The notes beneath the pieces were generated by a model. That model saw nothing but the letters and a program-made list of their open reading frames with translations, had not been told where the DNA came from and searched no databases. Positions 1 to 6,796 of a DNA stretch of 13,965 nt are shown here, one piece after another (position 1 is the stretch's first letter; every line of letters starts with the position of its first letter). The translations under genes were made by a program, and so were the position numbers. This DNA comes from JAAXQD01 sp032126435 (GTDB lineage: Bacteria > Desulfobacterota > Desulfobacteria > Desulfobacterales > UBA11574), in contig JAQBBE010000131.1 in NCBI GenBank assembly GCA_032126435.1, positions 1 to 13,965 of the forward strand, in the 5' to 3' direction.

Positions 1-510
1 ATAGCTGACGATCAGGCTCATGCCTGAACTGCGCACAAAAAGGTTGACGACCGATGCAATGATAATCCCGATAAGCCCCATGAACATGAACTGACCCATT
101 GTGGTCAAGTCCCGTTTGGTGACCATGCCGAAAATGCTGGACGTAATGAAGGTTGCTGCACAGATAAAAAACGTTGAGGTAATCGAAGATTTTGTATAGA
201 TGAGAAATATGGCTGAAAGGGTCGCTCCGTTTAAGGCTGCATATAGGACAAATAAAGATGTGGCGGTGGAAGCCTGCATTTTGTGGACCCGTGAACTGAT
301 GCTGAAAACAAGGGCAAGTTCCCCGATGATTAAACCAAAAAATACAAGTTGATTCCCAAAAATAAGTCTCAGCAAGGTTTCGCTGTTCGATACATAAAAT
401 GCCACAAGTCCCGTTAGTCCAAGACCAATGGCCATCCAGTTATAGACGCTCCGGATAAATGCGTTGACCCGAATTTGGGTTTGTGTTCTTTTAAGCGGTA
501 TGGATTGCAT
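1..510 (-). CDS. Bax inhibitor-1/YccA family membrane protein (C-terminus off the window)
   Basis: This is an integral inner-membrane protein of the Bax inhibitor-1 (YccA/YbhL, TMBIM-like) family. The first 170 codons are visible and the gene runs off the left edge. The N-terminus begins MQSIPLKRTQTQIRVNAFIR and is followed by SVYNWMAIGLGLTG, which matches the family pattern of a short cytosolic tail, a conserved YNWM block and then successive hydrophobic helices. At least five hydrophobic segments can be counted before the edge, and family members are usually about 220-240 residues with 6-7 helices. The ATG (508-510) is preceded by GGAGGA (515-520 on the complementary strand) at good spacing. 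Family members are linked to membrane-protease (FtsH) modulation or calcium leak, but the substrate here cannot be told from sequence. It is transcribed away from all its neighbours and has its own leader. Confidence 0.85.
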   Translation of the reverse strand, partial: MQSIPLKRTQTQIRVNAFIRSVYNWMAIGLGLTGLVAFYVSNSETLLRLIFGNQLVFFGLIIGELALVFSISSRVHKMQASTATSLFVLYAALNGATLSAIFLIYTKSSITSTFFICAATFITSSIFGMVTKRDLTTMGQFMFMGLIGIIIASVVNLFVRSSGMSLIVSY

Positions 511-520
511 TTTATCCTCC

Positions 521-542
521 TGATATTAATGCATAATTATCA
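521..542. promoter_or_regulatory. 22-nt near-palindrome in the BI-1 leader
   Basis: The 22-nt stretch starting TGATATTAATG and ending ATAATTATCA matches its own reverse complement at 18 of 22 positions. It sits directly upstream of the Shine-Dalgarno sequence. The TGATA/TATCA arms resemble half-sites of iron-responsive Fur-type operators, but the spacing is not the classical one, so this is only a candidate operator. Confidence 0.3.
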
Positions 543-573
543 TTTTTGGCTTTTAAAAAAAAATTGAATCTCA

Positions 574-590
574 TTCCAATGTCTTTGGAA
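574..590. promoter_or_regulatory. Perfect dyad at the predicted transcription start
   Basis: TTCCAA-N5-TTGGAA is a perfect 6-bp inverted repeat lying just downstream of the predicted -10 box of the minus-strand promoter. Its position fits an operator overlapping +1. A hairpin in the leader RNA is also possible, but the run of nine T on the minus strand starts about 10 nt further on, too far for a standard intrinsic terminator. Confidence 0.3.
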
Positions 591-597
591 GGTTTTA

Positions 598-625
598 TAT
601 ATAACACAGAATTTTGGTTTTGCAA
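598..625 (-). promoter_or_regulatory. Candidate sigma70 promoter of the BI-1 gene
   Basis: On the minus strand, TTGCAA (620-625) and TATATA (598-603) are separated by 16 nt. This would start transcription near 590 and leave a leader of about 80 nt before the ATG at 510. The match to consensus is fair and the position relative to the gene is sensible. No other comparably good pair was seen in this gap. Confidence 0.4.
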
Positions 626-696
626 GCTCTAAACATGTCTTTAAGGACTTAATGGTCGTCTCTTATTTCCGTTATTAAAAAGATATTTTTAAAATA

Positions 697-966
697 ATGA
701 AGCCCGAATCATTGTATCAGGAATTGATAGGACTTGCTGAAAAACTTGGAATTACGGTTTTAGAGCATAATTTTCGAAAGGCCGGTATCAAAGTTGAAAG
801 TGGATTGTGCAAGATTAGGGGCAAGAAACATTTTATTATAGATAAACACAAAGCGATTCACGAGAAAAACGAGATTCTCGCGTCTTGCCTTGCCAAAATG
901 CCCCATGAGAATATATATGTATTTCCAGCTTTGCGGGATTTTCTATACAAATACGCTCAACGGTGA
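697..966 (+). CDS. Small conserved hypothetical protein (89 aa)
   Basis: This is a short soluble protein with no signal peptide or membrane helix. The readable pattern is an N-terminal helix (YQELIGLAEKLGI), then SGLCKIRGKKHFIIDK (about residues 35-50), a helical block with LASCLAKM, and a C-terminal IYVFPALRDFL (about 73-83). The combination of a strand ending in IIDK/IVLNK, an LA...L helix and a closing 'IY..PALRD' block recalls a family of uncharacterised roughly 90-residue proteins that I recall from Bacteroidota and Desulfobacterota. No catalytic motif was identified and no function is assigned. The ATG has no clear Shine-Dalgarno sequence; upstream is AT-rich. It stands alone between the divergent BI-1 gene and the xseA cluster. 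Confidence 0.65.
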   Translation: MKPESLYQELIGLAEKLGITVLEHNFRKAGIKVESGLCKIRGKKHFIIDKHKAIHEKNEILASCLAKMPHENIYVFPALRDFLYKYAQR

Positions 967-1254
967 TAACAGGGACTCTGGGTGACAACACGATCTTTTG
1001 CCGTTTAGGTTTTTGCCATATTGAGCGATCCGCACAATAGTTTACATAATATACCTTATCAGACGTTTCTGCGTTTTAAACCTTATTCCACTTAAAGGTT
1101 TTATATTGAATGATAGTGTCAACTGTGTTAATTATTCAGTTTCCACCAAACCGTGTTGATGGTTTTCCTATGAATCCAAATCCCTTAATGCAAGGAATTT
1201 GTTTGAAAAGCGTATGTGCTACAGAGCCGACTATATCGATAAAGTTTTATTTTA

Positions 1255-2622
1255 ATGAACTCACACCTCAATAACCAGTCCTCAGGATCTTCCGGTACCC
1301 ATCAACGCCGCATCTACACCGTTTCCGAACTGACTTTTAAAATTAAAGATTTACTTGAAGAAAGTTTTCCATTTGTATGGATAAATGGTGAAATTTCAAA
1401 TTATAAAGTTCCAGCTTCTGGACATTATTACTTTACTTTAAAAGATGAGGCTGCTCAGATCAATGCGGTAATGTTTCGAAATCAAAACAGGACGTTAATA
1501 TTTGACCTTGAAGATGGAATGAGCATAACAGGCATTGGTCGGATCAGTGTCTATGAACCGCGGGGCACCTATCAGATCATATTTGAGCATCTCGAACCCA
1601 AAGGTACAGGGGCCATCCAACTGGCTTTTGAACAATTAAAAACACGGCTTTTTGAAGAAGGTCTTTTTGATGAAACACACAAAAGCCCCCTACCCTTTTT
1701 GCCTAAAAAAATCAGCATCATAACCTCTCCAACCGGCGCCGTTGTTCACGATATTTTAAAAATTATCAACCGACGCTTTTCAAACCTCCAGATTGAGATC
1801 ATACCGGTCAAAGTTCAGGGTGACGGCGCTGAACATGAGATAGTATCCGCCATTGAGATGCTGAACCTCCGGTCCAACTCGGATTTAGCGATCCTGGCTA
1901 GAGGCGGTGGATCATTGGAAGATTTACATGCGTTTAACGCTGAGAATGTTGCCAGGGCTATTTTTGCATCAAACATTCCGATAATTTCAGCGGTGGGGCA
2001 TGAAACCGATTTCTGTATCGCAGACTTTGTTGCAGATTTAAGGGCACCAACGCCATCTGCTGCAGCTGAACTTGCTGTGCCCCTTAAGCAGGACCTTTTG
2101 AATAGGGTCTCTGAACTTTCAACACACTTAACAATGCGTTTTGTGCGAAATCTTGAATATTTTCGAAATCGAGTTCAGGAAATGTCCAATCGACTGGTTC
2201 ATCCAAGTCGAAAGATAGGAGATCTAAGACTTAAAACAGACGACCTAATGACCCGCCTGGTCAATACGTTTAACAATACCCTTGTTCAAAAGCACGAAGG
2301 TGTTAAGTGGCGGGTTGAAAGACTTTACGCCAACAATCCTTTAGTGCGAACCAAAAACCTTAAAGATAAACTTGATTTAAAATGTGATAACCTTTTTAAT
2401 TGTATGAGAATATTTATAAATAAAAACCGTTTTTTACTTCGGGAGGCTATGGCCGGGCTTCATGCCCTGAGCCCTAAAGCCACCTTATCCCGAGGTTACA
2501 GTATTACCAGAACCATTCCGGATGCAGCGGTGGTCAGAGACCCACAGAAGGTCTCCATCGGTCAGGATCTTGAGGTGACGGTTGCGAAAGGTTCATTAAT
2601 TTGCAGGGTAAAAGGAAAATAA
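1255..2622 (+). CDS. xseA: Exodeoxyribonuclease VII large subunit
   Basis: XseA is the catalytic and DNA-binding subunit of exonuclease VII, which degrades single-stranded DNA from both ends into oligonucleotides in the cytosol together with XseB. The 455-residue protein has the usual order: an N-terminal OB-fold starting at YTVSEL (residue 21) with VWINGEISN and HYYFTLKD (41-64), then the catalytic domain with KISIITSPTGAVVHDIL (152-168), ARGGGSLEDL (215-224) and GHETDF (248-253), a long helical segment, and a C-terminal LSPKATLSRGYSI block. The length is typical. The first 20 residues (Ser/Asn/Gln-rich) form an extra tail before the OB-fold. No in-frame ATG, GTG or TTG lies between this ATG and the OB-fold, and a stop lies just upstream, so the start is forced even though no clear Shine-Dalgarno is seen. 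Confidence 0.97.
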   Translation: MNSHLNNQSSGSSGTHQRRIYTVSELTFKIKDLLEESFPFVWINGEISNYKVPASGHYYFTLKDEAAQINAVMFRNQNRTLIFDLEDGMSITGIGRISVYEPRGTYQIIFEHLEPKGTGAIQLAFEQLKTRLFEEGLFDETHKSPLPFLPKKISIITSPTGAVVHDILKIINRRFSNLQIEIIPVKVQGDGAEHEIVSAIEMLNLRSNSDLAILARGGGSLEDLHAFNAENVARAIFASNIPIISAVGHETDFCIADFVADLRAPTPSAAAELAVPLKQDLLNRVSELSTHLTMRFVRNLEYFRNRVQEMSNRLVHPSRKIGDLRLKTDDLMTRLVNTFNNTLVQKHEGVKWRVERLYANNPLVRTKNLKDKLDLKCDNLFNCMRIFINKNRFLLREAMAGLHALSPKATLSRGYSITRTIPDAAVVRDPQKVSIGQDLEVTVAKGSLICRVKGK

Positions 2623-2626
2623 TTTT

Positions 2627-2869
2627 ATGGCCAATCTGACTTTTGAAAAGGCAATGAAAAAACTTGAGGAGATCGTTCGGGAACTCGAATCCGGCGATCA
2701 GCCCCTTGAAAAAGCGATAAAAAAATTTGAAGAAGGGGTTCATTTGTCCAAATTTTGTTCCGAAAAACTGGATGAGACAGAACAAAAGGTCACCCTTTTG
2801 TTAAAAGGTCAGACCGGTAATTTTTTTGAGAAACCGTTTATCTCGGAAATCGAGCCGGAAGATGAATAA
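2627..2869 (+). CDS. xseB: Exodeoxyribonuclease VII small subunit
   Basis: XseB is the small helical subunit that binds several-to-one along the XseA coiled coil and is needed for a functional exonuclease VII. The 80-residue product starts with LTFEKAMKKLEEIVRELESG, the family signature (F..A...LE.IV..LE.G...LE.....FEEG), and continues into a second amphipathic helix ending near LLLKG. The last 15 or so residues are an acidic tail. The ATG lies four bases after the xseA stop, and AAAGGA inside the end of xseA (2611-2616) serves as ribosome binding site. The 3' end overlaps the next gene, so translation is probably coupled along xseA-xseB-ispA. Confidence 0.96.
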   Translation: MANLTFEKAMKKLEEIVRELESGDQPLEKAIKKFEEGVHLSKFCSEKLDETEQKVTLLLKGQTGNFFEKPFISEIEPEDE

Positions 2870-3758
2870 ATTCGATCTGAATTCATACCTGTCTTCTAAA
2901 CGAAAACAGATCGATAATGCCCTGGGTGCAATAATAGAGAAAAATTCCAACGGCGCCAAGATTAAAAGCGCCATGGAATATTCTCTTATGTCCAGTGGAA
3001 AACGTTTACGACCCATTTTGTGTATTGCGGCCGCTGAAACTGTGGGAGGTCACTTGGACGATACCCTGCGGGCCGCCTGCGCTATAGAGATGATTCACAC
3101 GTATTCCCTGATCCATGATGACCTTCCTGCCATGGACAATGATAACCTGCGAAGGGGCCAGCCAACGTGTCATATCAAATTTGATGATGCTACGGCAATT
3201 CTTGCCGGTGATGCCCTTCTTACACTGGCTTTTGAGATCCTTTCATCCGTCGAATCTGTCGACAAAGATCATGCGTTTAACTGGCTTCGGGTTATACATA
3301 CCATCGCAATGGCCGCGGGATGTAAGGGTATGATTGAGGGACAGCTGCAAGACATTGGCGCCGAGGGTAACGTTCTGGGTTTAGAGGATCTAAAAAAAAT
3401 GCACCGCTTAAAGACCGGCGCCCTGCTTGAGGCATCCGTGATTACCGGAACCATTTTGGGGAATGGAAACCGTGATCAAATTGAAAAACTTAAAAATTAC
3501 GCAAGAAATATCGGGCTTGCCTTTCAGATAACCGATGACATACTGAACGTTGAAGGTGACCCTGATATTATGGGAAAAGATGTCGGTACAGATCAAGCCC
3601 GGGGAAAAAGCACCTACCCTTCCATACTTGGGATGGAAAAATCCAAAGAATTTGCAAAAAAACTTGTAAACGATGCCTTGAAAGTGCTCGATTATTTTGA
3701 TAACAAAGCTGATCCGCTCCGGGCTATTGCGCATTATATTGTTGTTAGAAAAAAATAA
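2862..3758 (+). CDS. ispA: Short-chain polyprenyl (farnesyl/geranyl) diphosphate synthase
   Basis: This cytosolic enzyme condenses isopentenyl diphosphate with allylic diphosphates, giving geranyl, farnesyl or geranylgeranyl diphosphate. The 298-residue protein has GKRLRP (46-51), the first aspartate-rich motif DDLPAMD (86-92, with the two-residue insertion of bacterial FPP synthases), GDALL (116-120), the FQITDD block (221-226) and GKDVGTDQARGKSTYPS (238-254). The second aspartate motif reads DDILN (225-229), with Asn at the third Asp position. The chosen ATG overlaps the xseB stop by 8 nt and gives an N-terminus (MNKFDLNSYL) that aligns with the family. An in-frame start at 2826 would add 12 residues inside xseB and is less likely. 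Product length cannot be fixed from sequence, but the motif type favours C15. Confidence 0.93.
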   Translation: MNKFDLNSYLSSKRKQIDNALGAIIEKNSNGAKIKSAMEYSLMSSGKRLRPILCIAAAETVGGHLDDTLRAACAIEMIHTYSLIHDDLPAMDNDNLRRGQPTCHIKFDDATAILAGDALLTLAFEILSSVESVDKDHAFNWLRVIHTIAMAAGCKGMIEGQLQDIGAEGNVLGLEDLKKMHRLKTGALLEASVITGTILGNGNRDQIEKLKNYARNIGLAFQITDDILNVEGDPDIMGKDVGTDQARGKSTYPSILGMEKSKEFAKKLVNDALKVLDYFDNKADPLRAIAHYIVVRKK

Positions 3759-3773
3759 GGAGTAATATATACT

Positions 3774-5651
3774 TTGAGTTTTCTTGAACGAATCGATTCT
3801 CCTGCAGATTTAAAAAAAATACCCAAAAATGATCTCCCGTCCCTCGCGTCAGAGATACGGCGGGTCATCATTGATGTAGTATCCAAAAATGGCGGCCACC
3901 TTGCACCCAGTTTAGGTGCTGTGGAGTTGGCAATTGCCATCCACTACGTCTTTAACGCACCGGATGATAAAATCATCTGGGATGTGGGACATCAAGCCTA
4001 TGCTCATAAACTACTGACCGGACGAAAGGACCGTTTTCACACGCTTCGCCAGCATGACGGGGTGTGCGGGTTTACCCGGATGAGCGAAAGTCCTTACGAT
4101 GCCTTTTCAACAGGGCACAGCAGCACATCTATCTCAGCAGGCCTCGGGATCGCATGTGGCAAACGCTTGAAAAAGGACAATGGCAAAGTTATCGCGGTCA
4201 TCGGTGATGGCTCTATGACCGGAGGGCTCGCTTATGAAGGTCTTAACCAGGCTGGACACATTAACAAAAATATTCTGGTCATATTAAATGACAATGATAT
4301 GTCCATCGCACACAATGTCGGTGCTATATCCTCTTTATTAAGTCGAACCTTTTCTGCAAAATACATACAGGATTTTAAACAAGAACTTAAAGATTTTATT
4401 AAATCCTTGCCGAAATTCGGTGGCGATATCTATAAATTCGCAAAGCGTTCAAAAGAATCTTTTAAAACATTTATTACTCCGGGAATGTTGTTCGAAGCCT
4501 TTAACTTTGAATATTTTGGGCCTATAAACGGACACAATCTTAACCATCTTATCGACATACTTAACAATATTAAATGCCTAAACGAGCCGGTTCTTCTTCA
4601 TGTAACGACCAAAAAAGGTAAAGGGTACCCGCCTTCTGAAAAAAACCCTGTTTATTTTCACGGTGTTGGATGCTTTAATGCCGATACGGGGGAAAGCATC
4701 AACTCACAATGCTCCACCCCCACATATACCCAGATTTTTGGACAGACACTGCTTAAACTGGCGAGAAAAAATGACAGGATAGTTGCCGTTACAGCCGCCA
4801 TGCCGGAAGGTACGGGCCTTGTAAAGTTTGCAGATGCTTATCCGGACCGTTTTTTTGATGTGGGCATTGCGGAACAGCACGGCGTAACTTTTGCAGCAGG
4901 TTTGGCCACCGAGGGCTTTAGGCCTGTTGTAGCAATATATTCAACCTTTTTACAGCGTGCCTATGATCAGATATTGCACGATGTATGTATCGAAGCGCTG
5001 CCGGTGGTATTTGCCATCGATCGGGGCGGAATCGTAGGAGAGGACGGAGCGACCCATAATGGTGTTTTCGATTTATCTTATCTTCGAAGTCTTCCCAATA
5101 TGGTCGTTATGGCCCCAAAGGATGAGAATGAACTCTGCAGAATGCTTGCCACCGCCATCGACCATATGGGCCCCATTGCCGTTCGATACCCCAGGGGAAC
5201 CGCCGAGGGGGTCAAAATGGAAAATCAAGATGTTCCCATACCCATCGGCAAAGGAGAAGTGCTCAAAAAAGGAGATGATCTTCTTATTTTGGCCATCGGC
5301 CGGTCTGTTGTCGAGGCACTTTCCGCGCATGCAACGCTAAAAGAACAGGGTGTATCCGCTACGGTGGTAAACTGCCGTTTTGTAAAACCTTTGGATGTCG
5401 AGTTGATCGCAACCCTTTCCCGGTCGATACCGCGGATCATAACGGTTGAAGAGAATGTGCGTCAGGGAGGATTTGGAAGTGCAGTTCTGGAGTGCTTGAG
5501 CGATGAGGGAATAACCGGGTTTCACATGAAATGTATCGGGGTACCGGATATATTTGTTGAGCATGGCCCCCAGAAACTTCTCAGGTCTAAATATGGTATT
5601 GACGCTCCTGCAATTGTCGAAACCGCCAAACGCCTGCTAAAAAATGCTTAG
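3774..5651 (+). CDS. dxs: 1-deoxy-D-xylulose-5-phosphate synthase
   Basis: Dxs is a thiamine-diphosphate enzyme that joins pyruvate and glyceraldehyde 3-phosphate to make DXP. This is the entry step of the MEP isoprenoid pathway and also feeds thiamine and pyridoxal synthesis. The 625-residue protein is full length. Visible motifs are HLAPSLGAVEL (42-52), DVGHQAY (70-76), the ThDP/Mg motif GDGSMTGG (144-151) with the second metal ligand in LNDNDMSI (N174), the cofactor-activating glutamate in GIAEQHG (E367), and the YPRG and NVRQGGFGS blocks of the C-terminal half. Translation starts at TTG (3774), since AAGGAG (3757-3762) lies 11 nt upstream and the resulting MSFLERIDSPADLK matches the usual N-terminus. 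It follows ispA by 15 nt, so it is almost certainly in the same operon and supplies precursors for IspA. Confidence 0.97.
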   Translation: MSFLERIDSPADLKKIPKNDLPSLASEIRRVIIDVVSKNGGHLAPSLGAVELAIAIHYVFNAPDDKIIWDVGHQAYAHKLLTGRKDRFHTLRQHDGVCGFTRMSESPYDAFSTGHSSTSISAGLGIACGKRLKKDNGKVIAVIGDGSMTGGLAYEGLNQAGHINKNILVILNDNDMSIAHNVGAISSLLSRTFSAKYIQDFKQELKDFIKSLPKFGGDIYKFAKRSKESFKTFITPGMLFEAFNFEYFGPINGHNLNHLIDILNNIKCLNEPVLLHVTTKKGKGYPPSEKNPVYFHGVGCFNADTGESINSQCSTPTYTQIFGQTLLKLARKNDRIVAVTAAMPEGTGLVKFADAYPDRFFDVGIAEQHGVTFAAGLATEGFRPVVAIYSTFLQRAYDQILHDVCIEALPVVFAIDRGGIVGEDGATHNGVFDLSYLRSLPNMVVMAPKDENELCRMLATAIDHMGPIAVRYPRGTAEGVKMENQDVPIPIGKGEVLKKGDDLLILAIGRSVVEALSAHATLKEQGVSATVVNCRFVKPLDVELIATLSRSIPRIITVEENVRQGGFGSAVLECLSDEGITGFHMKCIGVPDIFVEHGPQKLLRSKYGIDAPAIVETAKRLLKNA

Positions 5652-5675
5652 GGTTATCGTCAACCGAGCCCATTA

Positions 5676-6422
5676 ATGTCTCCAAACAAAAAAAGACTCG
5701 ATCGGGTCGTTGTAGAAAAAAAACTCGCACACAGTCGACAACGTGCCCAGGCGCTTATTATGGCTGGAAAAGTTCTGGTCAACAACCACCTCGTGGATAA
5801 ACCCGGAACACAGGTCTCCACAGAGGATGTCGTTGTTTTGAAAGGAGAAGACATTCCCTATGTAAGCAGAGGCGGCCTTAAACTCGAAAGCGCTTTGCAG
5901 GCCATGGAAGTTGATATAACCGGTTTTACCTGTCTTGATGTGGGCGCCTCCACCGGCGGGTTTACCGATTGCCTTCTGCAGCACGGTGCAAGCTTGGTCT
6001 TTGCCGTGGATGTCGGTTATGGACAACTGGCCTGGCAATTGCGGCAGGATCCCCGGGTGGTGGTCATTGAGCGTACAAATATCCGGCATATGCCTGCCGA
6101 AATTCTACCGACACTTGTAGATCTCGTTACCATAGATGTTTCCTTTATTTCCCTTAAAAAAGTTGTTCCCGAGGTATTAAAGTTCATGAAAAAAGGTGCC
6201 GGAATTCTTTCCCTGATAAAACCCCAGTTCGAAGTTGGAAAAGGTAATGTCGGGAAAGGCGGTGTTGTACGCGACCCTGTTCTGCATGCTGAGGTTATCG
6301 AAAACCTTTCTGATTATTTTACCAAATTGAGTCTTATGCGCAAATTTGTCATCCCTTCACCCCTACTCGGCCCAAAAGGAAACAGGGAATTTTTTATTTT
6401 CTTAAAAATGACGGCTTCGTAA
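5676..6422 (+). CDS. tlyA: TlyA-family rRNA (cytidine-2'-O)-methyltransferase, 3' end altered by an inserted element
   Basis: TlyA-family proteins are SAM-dependent 2'-O-methyltransferases of rRNA and are often mislabelled as hemolysins. The 248-residue protein has an N-terminal S4 RNA-binding domain (RLDRVVVEKKLAHSRQRA onward, residues 7-60), the linker SRGGLKLESAL (64-74), then an FtsJ/RrmJ-type Rossmann domain with the SAM motif LDVGASTGGFTDCLL (87-101). The K-D-K-E catalytic tetrad is readable as K69, D154 (TIDVSFISL), K182 (IKPQFEVGK) and E238 (GNREFFIF). It starts 24 nt after dxs with only a weak ribosome binding site. The final codons ACG GCT TCG TAA lie in the terminal repeat of a MITE-like element. 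Without that element the frame would read MEN and stop at 6613-6615. The catalytic domain is intact, so the enzyme is probably functional. Confidence 0.93.
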   Translation: MSPNKKRLDRVVVEKKLAHSRQRAQALIMAGKVLVNNHLVDKPGTQVSTEDVVVLKGEDIPYVSRGGLKLESALQAMEVDITGFTCLDVGASTGGFTDCLLQHGASLVFAVDVGYGQLAWQLRQDPRVVVIERTNIRHMPAEILPTLVDLVTIDVSFISLKKVVPEVLKFMKKGAGILSLIKPQFEVGKGNVGKGGVVRDPVLHAEVIENLSDYFTKLSLMRKFVIPSPLLGPKGNREFFIFLKMTAS

Positions 6423-6606
6423 AAAGTCTTTTGTGAGCGACATCGAGCAATTTTGGAGAAAGATTCATGATGCGTCTGGCGTTAAAAATTGCAAGCTGTT
6501 TGAGGGCGTTAGCCCGAATTCTTGCAATTTAGCCAGGCGAGTCATGAATCCCAAAATTGCTTGCGGAGCGAGCAAAATCAGACTTTTTACGAGTCCGTTA
6601 AAAATG
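6402..6606. repeat. Target-site duplication (TTAAAAATG) flanking the MITE-like element
   Basis: The nonamer TTAAAAATG occurs at 6402-6410 and again at 6598-6606, exactly bordering the palindromic element. The match ends on both sides (C/G before, A/G after). An 8-bp duplication, with the terminal T belonging to the element, is equally possible. This is the expected footprint of transposase-mediated insertion. Confidence 0.75.
6411..6598. mobile_element. MITE-like palindromic element, 188 nt, non-coding
   Basis: The ends are near-perfect terminal inverted repeats. The left end ACGGCTTCGTAAAAAGTC (6411-6428) pairs with the right end GACTTTTTACGAGTCCGT (6581-6598), 16 of 18 bases. Inverted pairing continues inward: AGCAATTTTGG/CCAAAATTGCT (6446-6456 with 6551-6561), GATTCATGA/TCATGAATC (6462-6470 with 6542-6550), CTGGC/GCCAG (6476-6480 with 6532-6536), ATTGCAAG/CTTGCAAT (6488-6495 with 6521-6528), and an apical GGGC-GTTA-GCCC near 6504-6515. 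The whole unit can fold as one long hairpin. It has no transposase gene and is flanked by a 9-bp direct repeat, as expected of a MITE mobilised in trans. As RNA it could also act as a barrier or terminator between tlyA and the EF-G-like gene. Confidence 0.8.
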
Positions 6607-6796
6607 GAAAATTGATGGATTGCCCACTCGCTCTGATAAGGTTCTTGGGGTGTGAGGTCTTTGTCGATCGAAAACGACTTCCCGGAAGTTTGCCAAAGTT
6701 AATCTTGATTTTTTTAAGATAACAATATAAAAATTACAGTTTAAAGATCCTATCGAAATGAATTGCCGATTAAAAAAATAGCAGAGAGGAGATTAA
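6607..6796 (+). other. Leader region of the EF-G-2-like gene, no gene seen
   Basis: This stretch begins with the displaced old tlyA tail (GAAAATTGA, 6607-6615) and is otherwise non-coding. It contains a short dyad ACTTCC-C-GGAAGT (about 6677-6689) and an AT-rich tract before the Shine-Dalgarno AGGAG (6787-6791) of the next gene. Together with the MITE it makes up the 374 bases between tlyA and the EF-G-2-like gene. Confidence 0.5.
6705..6731 (+). promoter_or_regulatory. Weak candidate promoter for the EF-G-2-like gene
   Basis: TTGATT (6705-6710) and TATAAA (6726-6731) lie 15 nt apart in the AT-rich stretch upstream of the gene. The spacer is short, so this is a tentative assignment. The gene presumably needs a promoter here because the MITE separates it from the tlyA operon. 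Confidence 0.25.

Noticed and set aside
1078..1101. AAACCTT/AAGGTTT inverted repeat followed by TTTT, possible terminator after the 697 gene
   Set aside because: The stem is short and AT-rich with a 10-nt loop, and it lies more than 100 nt after the stop; too weak to call.
967..1254. Gap of 288 bases before xseA searched for a promoter, tRNA or small gene
   Set aside because: Only poor promoter matches (such as TTGAAT with TAATTA) and no RNA gene or convincing coding frame were seen.
2826..2861. Upstream in-frame start extending ispA by 12 residues
   Set aside because: The extension lies entirely inside xseB and is highly basic, unlike the family N-terminus. The ATG at 2862 fits translational coupling.
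6433..6615. Open frame of 60 codons running through the palindromic element
   Set aside because: It is a by-product of the element's symmetry and has no ribosome binding site. Its last codons (LKMEN) are only the displaced old end of tlyA.
6677..6689. ACTTCC-C-GGAAGT dyad upstream of the EF-G-2-like gene
   Set aside because: Short and unaccompanied by a second copy or a well-placed promoter; noted only within the leader entry.
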